This document shows positions 44,371 through 54,700 of a DNA stretch of 64,000 nucleotides, piece by piece. The position numbers and the translations under genes were made by a program. Each line of letters begins with the position of its first letter. Positions within the stretch are counted from its first letter, which is position 1. Where the stretch lies: the NCBI RefSeq assembly GCF_954871325.1, contig NC_088775.1, positions 52,367,561-52,431,560 of the forward strand, in the 5' to 3' direction. The notes beneath the pieces were generated by a model. It did no database searches, was not told where the DNA came from, and worked only from the letters and a program-made list of their open reading frames with translations. The stretch is from Gordionus sp. m RMFG-2023 (lineage: Eukaryota; Nematomorpha; Gordioida; Chordodea; Parachordodidae).

Positions 44371-45424
44371 CTACTTTTTGAGTCAATTTGTTATTTTGCA
44401 TAATTCGTATTTCTATAAATTCTGCGTGTTTTATTTAATTTCGGCTTAATAATTATTTTTTTGCCTAATTTAGAAATTTCATACTTTCCAAAGTTTAGTA
44501 ATGCGCTACTGAAATGATTTCGCTTCTTTGTTAATTCTCTGAAGAATATTCATTAACAATCAAAATCCATTCTATTCCTAGATCTTCAGAAATATTAAAA
44601 GATTTATTACAACTCTTTTAGACCTGTTTATATATCTTCCGACATCCGCTTTAATTTTATTTCTCTGATAGTTCTCCCCCTTTGAACAAATTACATCGTT
44701 ATCTTAATCAATGATTTTTCTTCTATGCCTTACAAATTTTTTAATTCCGTCACAATTTTTTTAAACATTTCACATTTAACAAATCTTTCATTTATTTTGC
44801 GGTCTTGAACCCCTTCGGGTGAATTCACAGTAGAGAGCGACACGACAATCACCACACGACATTAGGCGACAGAGCAGCAGATTTGTTGTAAGCGACATAG
44901 CATTCATAACAAGCATTTTTTTAATTTTATAAAAATATGGTTTCAATAACAACTTTAAAATTAAACAATATTTCTCCATGATACTACAAGCATTAGTTGA
45001 TGGTAAAGGTAGATTTATAGTAATTGCTGTAGGCAGTTATGGCAGTGAATCAGATGGAGGTGTGCAGGCGCGTACGCAGGAATTTGGTCTGGGGGGGGGA
45101 TAATAAATTTTTTTAAGAAATAATATTTTTAATTAAAAATACTAAGCATAAATTTATTAGGATTAATAACTTTTCTAATACACAATTTTAAACTAATGTG
45201 AATTAAAAAAATTATATATATAAACCGGCATTTAAATGTGAATCATAAAATATAAAGTGAATATAACCCAAGATATGAATCACCTAAATGACCCAAAATT
45301 GAAATTTGAATTTTTTGAGCTTTTAAAATATATAAAGTATAAAAAATTTAAATGTTGTAAATATAAATTAATACACAAAAAGTTTCTTAGGAATAATTGT
45401 ATTTGTATGTTTTGAGCTAATTTT

Positions 45425-46630
45425 TCAATTATCAATCCTTGCTTGGCGTTAAATGTCTATGAATATTCAAAAGATCCAAATCATTCAATCTACTTTCAGA
45501 TGTTGTATTTCATAGGTATGTTTTTCACAGACTTGCAGGCCCGGCCCCTGAGCCGGACCGTATTTTAATTTTTTTAAATATACCCGGGCCGGGCTCGTAA
45601 TTTTTTTTTTTAAAAACACCCGGGCTGGGCCTGAAAATTTTTTAAGAAAAAATATCCGAGCCGAGATGTATATTTTAAAACCAAATATTTGAAATCGCCA
45701 TTATTAGCTATAAATATCAAAAATAAATATAATTTATTTTAAAAAATTCTGGCTAAGCCAGCCGGGCCGGGCCTGAAAATTTTTTTAAAAAAAACCCGGG
45801 CCGGAAAAAATTTTAAAATAAAATCTGGGCCTGGTCCTGCAAATGGTACCTCTGCAAGTCTCTGTTATTCTTCTTAAAAAAGTGAATGTTCTCTCATTAG
45901 TTTACTAAAGAGCTGCTAATATATATATAACCATTTTAATAATTGGGAGTATAATCTAAAATGTGTTTGAAATAAAAAGCATCCATAGCATTTTTTGGGA
46001 CTGTATCAACCATAGCTAATCTTTTAATCATAGTTATCAGCTAATAAGGCATCATAAGATATTTTAACATCTTCATGATAAAAATATAACAAATATTTAT
46101 ATTTTTTTTCTATCACCATATGAAAAAGGTTGGGAGAGGGGACATTTGTTTTATAATACTCTTCTACTGATCCTATATTAATGTTTTGATGATGAGCTTG
46201 CTTGCTGCAAGTCGAGGGGGACAAATATTTAACACGTATAGCTCTGCTTTTGACTCAACAATAACATATAAAATATGAAATTCTTCAACAACACTAGCTC
46301 TATTTCCTTGAGTTCTAATAAAATGCTCTCCGCTATTCTCATCTTCTTAATCAAGTCAATGTTATGTTTTTAAAAGTATTACATAAAATAGTTTTATAAT
46401 TAAATAATACATTCTAATGAGAAAAAAAAATTGGAATAAGTATTGAATCCAATAATTTTCTTGCTTCTGAGGAAATATTTCTTTCAAGCCATTGTGATAT
46501 TTCAGTAATAGCATTAATAATCAGCTCTTCTAACTTCAAAATAGCTGTTACTGTGGCGGAGACTCGATCTCGTTGGACAAGCTTGCAATTTTTTTCTCCC
46601 TGTTGGACAAGGAGTTTCAGAGATAATTAT
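45425..46630 (-). pseudogene. ZMYM-like hAT transposase remnant
   Basis: On the minus strand the frame 46224-46024 reads SKQAHHQNINIGSVEEYYKT, then NVPSPNLFHMVIEKKYKYLL. This matches the R-Q-x-H-R-x-N-x-x-x-x-S-V-E-x-Y-Y-x-x-x block that precedes the RNase-H-like second half in DUF4371/ZMYM-type hATs. Upstream pieces at about 46520-46430 (ITEISQWLERNISSEARKLL) may belong to it. Downstream, LLNIHRHLTPSKD at about 45475-45430 fits the C-terminal LNIH segment. Most of the protein is missing or shifted. Confidence 0.6.
45526..45864. mobile_element. GGCCCGG-ended hAT MITE nested in the hAT
   Basis: 339 bp, left end CACAGACTTGCAGGCCCGGC, right end GGTACCTCTGCAAGTCTCTG. Most of the element is GGGCCGGGC blocks separated by A/T runs, plus a central AAATATTTGAAATCGCCATT region shared in reverse with 54535-54560. 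Possible degenerate duplication ATGTTTTT/TTATTCTT. Confidence 0.8.
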
Positions 46631-46757
46631 TATTTTATTAGAAATTTAGATAAATATTACGCCACTAAAATTTGAAAATAATAGGTAAATTACGCCAAGG
46701 AAAACTTGAAATCGAAATTGATTGATAAAATAACTTAGTAGATGAATGTGATAAATA

Positions 46758-46800
46758 AAATATATATATATATATATATATATGTGTATATATGAGATAA
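46758..46800. repeat. AT microsatellite
   Basis: About fifteen TA dinucleotides with one GTG interruption. Confidence 0.9.
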
Positions 46801-47429
46801 GAATAAATATTAACAAATATAAATTAATATTAACAATAATATTTTTGAAAAATATAATCCGGCATCTGCATTTTTTGGCTTTGGGGGAGGATTTGTCCCC
46901 CTGTCCCCCCCCCGCTGCGTACGCGCCTGGAGGTGTGTATTCAAATTCCTTGTTATCAAAAATGATTGAGAATGGAGACTTGGATATTCCACCACCTAAA
47001 AACCTACCAAATACAAGTATCATTCTTTCACATGTTTTTGTGGCAGATGATGCTTACCCGTTAAAATATTATATTATAAAACCTTATAAAGGTATTATTT
47101 TAAGATTAAATAAGAAAAGAACAATTTAAAATTATTACATAGAGAAAAAAAAAGTAAGAAAATCCATTTTTTAAATTTATAAAACTTTAAAGGTTATATT
47201 ACATTTTATTTTTACATATTTAACAGGTAAGTTGACAAATATTCAAGAAAATTATAATTATCGCCTTTCAAGGGCCAGAAGAATGGCGGAATGCACCTTT
47301 GTCATATTTTCATCTAAATGATGTATTCTTAATCGAGCCTTGGATACCCATGTCACCAATAGTGAAACTATTATAAAAACTTGTGCACTATTACACAACT
47401 TGGTTATTGATAAAGAAAATATAGATCTC

Positions 47430-47830
47430 CGCCCTAAGGATACTCAAGATCATAAAAAAATAATTATTTCTGGAATCCTCAATCCATAAAAAAACCCCTC
47501 AAAAGTTTCTAAAGATATTAGAGATGCATTTTCAGAATATTTTTATAGAAATAAATTACCTTGGCATTATAGCTTATATTTTAAAAATATTATTCTATTT
47601 TTTTTATAATGATATTATGTTTAATATGATTAAAATAAAAGAAAACATAAATCTATACCCCAAGGATGTACAAGATCATAAACAAAATAATTATTTATGT
47701 AATCCTCAATCTATAAAAAAAAAACCCTCAAAAGTTTCTAAAGATATTAGAAATGCCTTTTCTGAATATTTTTAGAGAAATAAAATTATCATGGCTATTA
47801 GAGCTTAATAATATAATAAATTTTAAAAAT
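47430..47830. repeat. Tandem duplication of the Harbinger C-terminal segment
   Basis: AAGGATACTCAAGATCATAA with the following CTCAAAAGTTTCTAAAGATA recurs as AAGGATGTACAAGATCATAA with CTCAAAAGTTTCTAAAGATA about 210-220 bp later. Confidence 0.85.
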
Positions 47831-47960
47831 ATTACTCTATTTTTTTTTATTGATTTGTAATTATTTAATAAAAAGAAAGTTTATTTATTATATATGTCAT
47901 AAATATGATTAAAATAATATAAAAGCTTTCCAATGAAATAATAACAATATATAATATTTT

Positions 47961-48681
47961 TCATTCTTCTTCACCAGTGTCAAAGTTGAAGAGAATATCA
48001 AAAATAATTTTAATAAGCTTCTTCTTTCCCCTTTCTGATCTTTTTTCCAAGGTTTGGTCTAGCATGACATTAAGCCTAGATGATCTTATTTCTTTCATTT
48101 TTTCTATTTCAAGTATTTTCTCAAATAGATCTAGTTTAAAATAAATAAAAATATTTACAAATGTTACCTTGATCAATATTTTTTTTTAAATTAATTTTTT
48201 GCAAGATAATTTTGATGCAATACTAGTTTATATAATATTATTTATATAAAATATGATTACAATCATTCTTTAGAATTGTATCTTCACTACTTGTCTCTAT
48301 GTAGGGAATTTCAATGACTATATATTAATAAAATATTATCAAAATTTAGTATACTTACCATCTTCATATTGATAATTGTCATTACCACTCATTTGCTCAA
48401 ACATTGGTCTAGCAATAATTAAACTCTTTAATTACCTGTCTCAATATTGTTTTCAGCTGATATTAATTTAATCGAGTTATTTTTCAAGGTATTTTTATAA
48501 TCTATACATTTTTTGTCATAAAGACAAGGATGGTATCTAATGGAATTGATTAAATCTTCTTTATTGATTTTCTATAAAAAATTATTAATATTATTTATTT
48601 ATATTCTGATATATATATATATATAACATTTATTATTTTAATAGCATATCAAAAATTTACTTGTAAATCTTTTTCGGCCAT
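47961..48681 (-). pseudogene. Harbinger 2 MADF accessory gene, multi-exon
   Basis: Exon 1 (48681-48661) encodes MAEKDLQ and ends CAA|GTAAAT. Exon 2 (48571-48436) begins after TTTTTATAG and reads KINKEDLINSIRYHPCLYDK, then KCIDYKNTLKNNSIKLIS, ending ACAG|GTAATT. The reading RYHPCLYDK...IDYK is the first half of a MADF domain. A further exon near 48410-48365 (FEQMSGNDNYQYED, followed by G|GTAAGT) and a C-terminal piece (48145-47961, LFEKILEIEKMKEIRSSRLN and a charged tail ending DTGEEE) follow. The exon 2 to exon 3 phase does not match, so it is probably broken. MADF proteins work with the Harbinger nuclease in binding transposon ends and nuclear import. Confidence 0.75.
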
Positions 48682-48857
48682 ATTGTTAATGTCGCATGGA
48701 AAAAAACAAAATGATTTGTAACTTGATTTTTATGTTTTATGCGACAAATGTGGCGGGATTGTCGTGTCGCGTCGAAAGCTCACTATGAATAGTCATTGGT
48801 AATTACATATATTTGTATTTTGTCGTGTCGCTGTCGCTCTCTACTGTGAATTCACCC

Positions 48858-51648
48858 TTAGTCTTCAACTCTTTTTTTATTTTTCACGATTATATCTTCC
48901 TACAACATTCCATGTTTTGCCTAGCCTCTATCTTGGTTTTGACTAAGTTTTTATATTTTTTGATCACATTTTAAAAAAAAAACCTTTCTAAAATTGATGA
49001 AGTAGACAAAGAACCCTAAAATAAATCAAGCGGTTGAAAAAATTTATAAACATAAAATCATTTTTTTTTAAATATCAATTTTGAACCATTAGTACATTAA
49101 ATTTAAAAGTTATATTTCTTATAAACACTATACATATTAATTAGGCCAAATAAAATATTATAAATTAAAATGATAATTAGCAGGAGTATTCGTCAATAAT
49201 GATGATGAATATCCATGTTTTGAGAAATAATTGTTTTTAAAGGTAGCACTTTAAGTAACAAAATGTTCATTGTATATATTTTTTATGTATATTTATTTAT
49301 AATTACCTTAATCTGTAAAATAAAAACGTCGTTACCGTTTATGTTATTTCTTTTACTGAAAAAAAGATATAAAAAAGTAATTGCATAAATTGTTTTAAAT
49401 TTATTTTATCAATCGATATAATCTTACACAAATCCTCAAGTACTAATAAATAATTGATTAAATTTTTTAAAATTATAATATTGTAATTATTTTACAAAAA
49501 ATTCATAAAAAACTAAAATAACTCCTCTAGAAAAATAACATAGAATAAAATATACAAATAATTATATAAATTGAATAGTTAAGCAAACTTAAATATTAAT
49601 AAAAGACCGGAATGTGGTCCTCAAAAAAAGATAGGTATGGTCGGTCTAAGACACATATGACGGCACTATACATAATTGGCTGAGAAACTTTCCAAAATGT
49701 ATTTATTCTTTTAATTTTTACAAAGGTAAATGTGTTTTTCATACCAAAAGTAATAATAAATGAAAGTTTTATCGTTTTAGATTAGATTTATAGATAGAAC
49801 TTTTATTAGGAAATTTAAACTCAAAATTAAAAAAATCTTCACAGATCAAGATATTCGAGGATCATAAAATTTGAAGATCTTTTATTTAGGAGTTTTTTTT
49901 CAAGGGTCAAAATCTTTTGTGATTTAGATAATTGGTAATTTTTAAATACACATTTTATTAACCATTTAAATCTTTGATGATTTTGGGATAATAAAATCTT
50001 CGATGATCTAAATCTTTCGTGATCTTGAGGTTATAAATCTTTTGTGAATTGTGTATAATAAAAATTCTATATGGAATTTTACAGGCATAATTTTAATATT
50101 TTTAAATTTTAATGAAATGTTATATTTTATATTGAATAGTTCAAATTTGATAATTTGTCAAAATCATAAATTTAATTATCATATCTGTGAGGTATTATAG
50201 AATGGCAACTTTCATAATCATTATTTAAAAATTTCCTTGAAAATAATGGGCATAAATATTGTAAATTTAAACACTTTGCTTAAATGAATGAGTGACCAAT
50301 ATGAAAATGTTAGTGAAATTAAAAAACATTTGTTTTTTTTGAAAATTGATTTTTTTTAAAGAACCCGTTTAATACTGAAAACGTGTCCCTTGTTTTCTGA
50401 TTCGTCAACTAAGATGTAAAACCATATCAGGTTTTATTTAATGAAAATTAATTCCAAATTATGATAAATTTATAAAACGTTTATTGCAAATATTTAAAAT
50501 AAAACAAGTTAATAATAATATATTAAGTAATCTTGATATGTATATTATAATATCTGAAATTATTATAATTTACATAATAGAAACAGATATATATTAATTG
50601 GTGTAATAATAAATCCCCAAAATATAAATTATTTTACAGTGAAAATAATATTTTAATCAACAGCTAATATAAAGTTAACGAAAAAACATCTAATTATCAA
50701 ACTATACCTTATTCTAATTAGTATAATCTCTGCAGCGACTTGATGAAAGTATCATAATTTGTAATGTATTACTATATAGTACTAGTAAGTTTAACATCAA
50801 GATAAGAAATAGCAAGTTTAAATCCTGAAAATTTTAAATTTTAAGGAATAAATGCAAGAAAATTTTGAGCGTTTACAACGTGATTATTGAGTTATATATA
50901 AAAATAAGGCATAGCATATTAAATGTTTAAAAAACACTGACGAATTAGATATAATGTAATATATTGAAAATAATTATGTGAACTAGTATAAAAAAAAATT
51001 ATATTGCATCAAAATGTTTTAGTGTAGCAAGTTCTAATCCAAAAGGATTTACTTTCAAGAAAATTAATACATAAAAATTTTGAGCATTACAATTATTTTA
51101 TTTAGTTATACAATATATAAAAAATGAGACACTTGTATGAGTAAAAAAGTTAACGAATTAGATATGTGAACTAATATAAAAAAATTATAATACATCAAAA
51201 GTTTTAGATTTGTAAAATAATTACAAAAAAAAATTGATTATACGAAAGGTTTTAAAATATATTAACACAGGTATTACATTTCATTGAATAAATTAGATAA
51301 TTTTATAATTGTTTAAATACATATTCATACATGAAGACAGATCTCGGAAAAAAATAAAATCTTACAATTTTATTTTTATTTTATAAAAGAATAATTACTG
51401 GCTGATATTATTCGAAAGGGTAATTTTCAAGGATTTAACTAAATTTAGTTCAATAAAAAAAATAAAGGTATATTAATCCGGGTTTATTTTTTGTCTGAAA
51501 ACATAGTACTGTAGATTAATTAAACTCTTTTCTACCATTTTTATAACTGGAAAAAATATTTATAATTAGCAACAAAGCGTAATTTTGGGCAATAAAGTTT
51601 GATATACATAAGTTATAAGTTTTTTTAGAAGGTGGGGAGTCTATTTTC
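48858..51648. other. AT-rich intergenic DNA downstream of the LIM gene
   Basis: No coding sequence recognised. 49780-50050 contains a loosely repeated motif of the type AAATCTTTYGTGATCTWRA (at least six occurrences). 50805-50880 and 51020-51095 share AGCAAGTT..AATCC, AAGAAAATT and AAAATTTTGAGC, a duplicated segment of about 75 bp. A TAACG-like end lies near 49320-49380. Confidence 0.5.
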
Positions 51649-51788
51649 TTACAATAATTTATCGAAGCAAGTGTGACAATAAGGCTTTCCCCTGCGTTCC
51701 TTGAACGTTCCACCGAGTTGTTTTAAGCAAAAAGCGCAAACAAAATGTTCTGGGTGAAATTTTTTATAAAGCGCGGAAACGCATTTGC
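51649..51788 (-). CDS. LIM gene last exon
   Basis: 140 nt. The first two bases complete the glycine codon split by the intron. It then encodes [15 protein letters not shown] through CHTCFDKLL and stop, i.e. most of LIM 3. Acceptor TTAACAG. Confidence 0.9.
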
Positions 51789-54700
51789 CTGTTAATGTAT
51801 AAAAAATAAATATAAATTAGAATCAAAATCTGATAGTTGATATTATAAATTTTCTTATAAATTAGTGTAATGTAAATGAAAGAGGTTAATTTTTTTGGAA
51901 AAGTTCCTTTTATTTTTGACAAACTTTAAACTTGTTACTTTTTTTGAAGAACGCGTTCGTTTTTTTACGTTCTCTTTAGAAAATCTTCTTATTTCTATTC
52001 TTTGAAAATAATAAATAGTAGTTTATTAATTTGAATATATGATTTATATTTTATAGAATAGCGTAAGCATGGATGCTGTTCCAAGCCCAAATATAATAAA
52101 TAAATTACAGTAACATCCTATATTCAATAAACTAATTCTATACTTATCAAATGTAAAATGTATCCAAGAAGTACTATCAGCTTTAAATCTTCAAGTTCTA
52201 ATCTAAAGTTATTTGATTGAATATTTATTTTTATACATATAACTTTAAGTATCCTGTTAATAATTTATTTTAGATTGTTGTATTTCATAGCCTTATTAAA
52301 TATTATGATTATTATAATAGATAAATATAAAATCATTAAATCTTATATATTATATACATAATAGTTATAACTTAGAGAATTATTTATATTTAGTGTGATT
52401 ATTTTACGCTATTATTTAGTTTTTATCAAGGGTTTACTATTTTAAAAGGTGAACACAATTTAAATTAATTTATATAAGTTTTTATATGTTAAAAATTAAT
52501 AAGAAAATTTTTTTTAAAAATAAAAATATTTTTTTATTAATTAATTAATTTTAAGCATAACTAATATATTGTGTTAAAAAATATATGGAATTTATTTATA
52601 TTAAATGAGATAAAAAAAATTTATTCATAAAGTTTTGAACGAACATGAACGCGTTCCTTTTTTTGAAGGTGAACATTGGACGTGAACGCATTTGATTTTT
52701 TTAAAAATGTTTACAGCACTAGGTTATTCTTATAAGATAGGTCAGCTATGAAAATTTTAAAACCCCAGGCAATCAATTTATTTCTTAAATGTTATATACG
52801 ATCTGAAGATTAGCTAGTTAAAAAAATATATCTATTCAATATTCTTCGTGTTAATCTGGCAAATGATTAAAAACGTGTATACCTCCTGGGGATATCTCGC
52901 GTCCGCAACCAAAGCAAAGCGAATATGAGGCCTTTTTCCTTGCCATGTAATGGGTATAACATAAAGGCCAACCAAAGTTATTATTATTGGTTGATGATAA
53001 TGAATCGTCTTGGTCTTTAAACTCATAAAATGAGCCTTTCCCGAATGGCATATGGCAATCCTATGGAGATGTTTTATTTCGATTTAATAATATATAATTA
53101 AAAGAAAATTCGGTTAATTTTTTCAATGTGTTTTAAAAAAAATAATAAAATAAATTTTGTAATCAGTTAATTTTTTTTTATTATTTCCTCCATAAGAGTT
53201 AATTTAATATTATAACAAAAAATATGTTCGGCGAAAAAACATTTATCCAATATATATTAACCCTACAAAGTGCCCTTCGTATCTAGCGAATGTAAGTATA
53301 TATTAAGTATTATTAACCATAGCCTACATCAGGCCTTAGCTTGGATTAGATTAAGAATATACCAACTGCTTCGTAATTCTCAAGTATCTGATTGATTATA
53401 CAGACTGGTAATTACCGGGCCCTAACATGTATATAGTTTGGATGAAATTAAGCAACATATTTATATTGATATTTATTTAACCCAATATCTAATGTATGCT
53501 ACAAACCAGAGATCACAGTAGGGAAAAATTCTAAAAAAAGTTATAATGGGGACGAGGAATAAAAAAGACAGATATTATTTTTTGTTTTTTCTTTAATGGT
53601 TAATGAGGTGAATAGATATTTTATAAATAACTAGCTAATAACCCGAGGGGTAATTATAGTTTATGTATATGGTACTAAATATACTTTATTAATTATTTTA
53701 TAAAAATATTAATATTTAGGAGAAAAAGAGGTAAATTTGTGAATCAAACCTCATAAGATATTCTTAATTTAAAGTATGATGACCGTCTTTCTTGATGGGA
53801 ATGAAAAATATATAACTAAGACTACCAGAGCTCCCGTTAGTCAGCACTGCTGAGCCAGTCAAAAATGACGGAGAATGAGAATTTTCTCCTCACTCTTATG
53901 ATAGTTAGTTGTTACCTGTTATTTGAAAATAATATCCAATTTTTATTCTTTATAACCACCTCCCCCCTTCAGGCCAGGTCCAATCCATTAAAATTAAGTG
54001 AAAATGCTATGTTTTAAGTTAAAATATATTTAAAGCTTTTACTTGATACCCATATCAATATTATTTTTTAAAATGTTACTAATCACCTATGCCTAATATT
54101 TAATATTGAAAAAATTTCCAAGCAAAGTCCAAGGCCCTAATAATTTTGAAAAAATTTCCCCAACCCCAACCAAAGATCATAATAATTTTGGTATTTGAGA
54201 ACTGGAATAAAATTGAGCCTTGGTATTTTGATCGGGCCGATCCCATGCCTGCAAAAAAATTTGTTTCAGGTCAATGTCTGATCCATAGTTAATAATAAAA
54301 AAATTCTCAAGCGTCCAAGCTGATAATAATTTGAAAAATTTTACCGTTACAAAAACTGGCAAACGATGGGGGGGGATTTCCCCTTCCCTACTCCCTTGGT
54401 TATGCAGAGGTACCATTTACACGGCCCGGATTAAAAATAAATTTTCGGCCTGGCCCGGCTTGGATATTTTCAGGCGCGACCCGAATTCTTTAAAAATACA
54501 TTACATTTATTATTAATTTTTAAAGCTAATAAAGGCGATTTAAAATATTTGGTTTTCAATTATACGGCCCGGTATAGATATTTTTTAAAAAATTTTTTAG
54601 GCCCGATGGGAGTTTTTTTTTAAAAAAATTTTTAAGCCCGGCCCGGGTACCCGGGTGGTACCTACATGTCTCTGACTATGCGTCTGTATTATATATATTT

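Larger units (their letters stand above)
45065..46929 (-). mobile_element. hAT transposon inserted in Harbinger 2, perfect 8-bp duplication
   Basis: Ends CAGGCGCGTACGCAG (left) and CTGCGTACGCGCCTG (right) are perfect 15-bp inverted repeats, flanked on both sides by GAGGTGTG (45057-45064, 46930-46937). Both ends then run into G/C homopolymers (GGGGGGGGG at about 45092, CCCCCCCCC at about 46905). It holds a decayed minus-strand transposase and a nested GGCCCGG MITE (45526-45864). The sequence on either side joins smoothly into the Harbinger protein, so the insertion site is exact. Confidence 0.92.
44985..47540 (+). pseudogene. Harbinger DDE nuclease, split by a hAT insertion
   Basis: The left piece (44985-45064) reads LVDGKGRFIVIAVGSYGSES and DGGV. 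It resumes immediately after the hAT at 46938 with YSNSLLSKMIENGDLDIPPP, then LSHVFVADDAYPLKYYIIKP. This is the GxYGSxSDGxxFxxS and VADxAFPL region carrying the second catalytic residue. Further on (47235-47540) NYNYRLSRARRMAE and KTCALLHNLVIDKENIDL match the YRLSRARRxxExAFGI and CxLHN motifs. The part before the first aspartate is missing, so the N-terminal half is deleted. A tandem duplication of the C-terminal segment follows (47640-47830). Stops and shifts are several. Confidence 0.9.
44817..48857. mobile_element. PIF/Harbinger transposon 2
   Basis: The ends are inverted: GGGTGAATTCACAGTAGAGA then GCGACACGACA on the left, and TGTCGTGTCG then CTGTCGCTCTCTACTGTGAA and TTCACCC on the right. 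The right flank is TTA; the left flank is TTC, so the 3-bp duplication is imperfect. Inside are a plus-strand DDE remnant (44985-47540, split by a hAT) and a minus-strand MADF accessory gene (48681-47961), the same arrangement as Harbinger 1. A second CGACA-rich block at 48690-48790 shows that the termini are built of repeated short motifs. Without the hAT it would be about 2.2 kb. Confidence 0.85.

Noticed and set aside
45530-45860. GGCCCGG islands read as CpG-island promoters
   Set aside because: They coincide with inverted transposon tips and have no gene start downstream.
45092-46930. Plus-strand frame 46782-47129 as a gene
   Set aside because: It runs across the right end of the hAT element into Harbinger sequence. 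Only its second half (after 46938) is real transposase coding; the first half is transposon end.
51516-51713. Minus-strand frame 51713-51516 as an independent gene
   Set aside because: It overlaps the last LIM exon in another frame; the LIM reading has all zinc ligands and matching splice phases.
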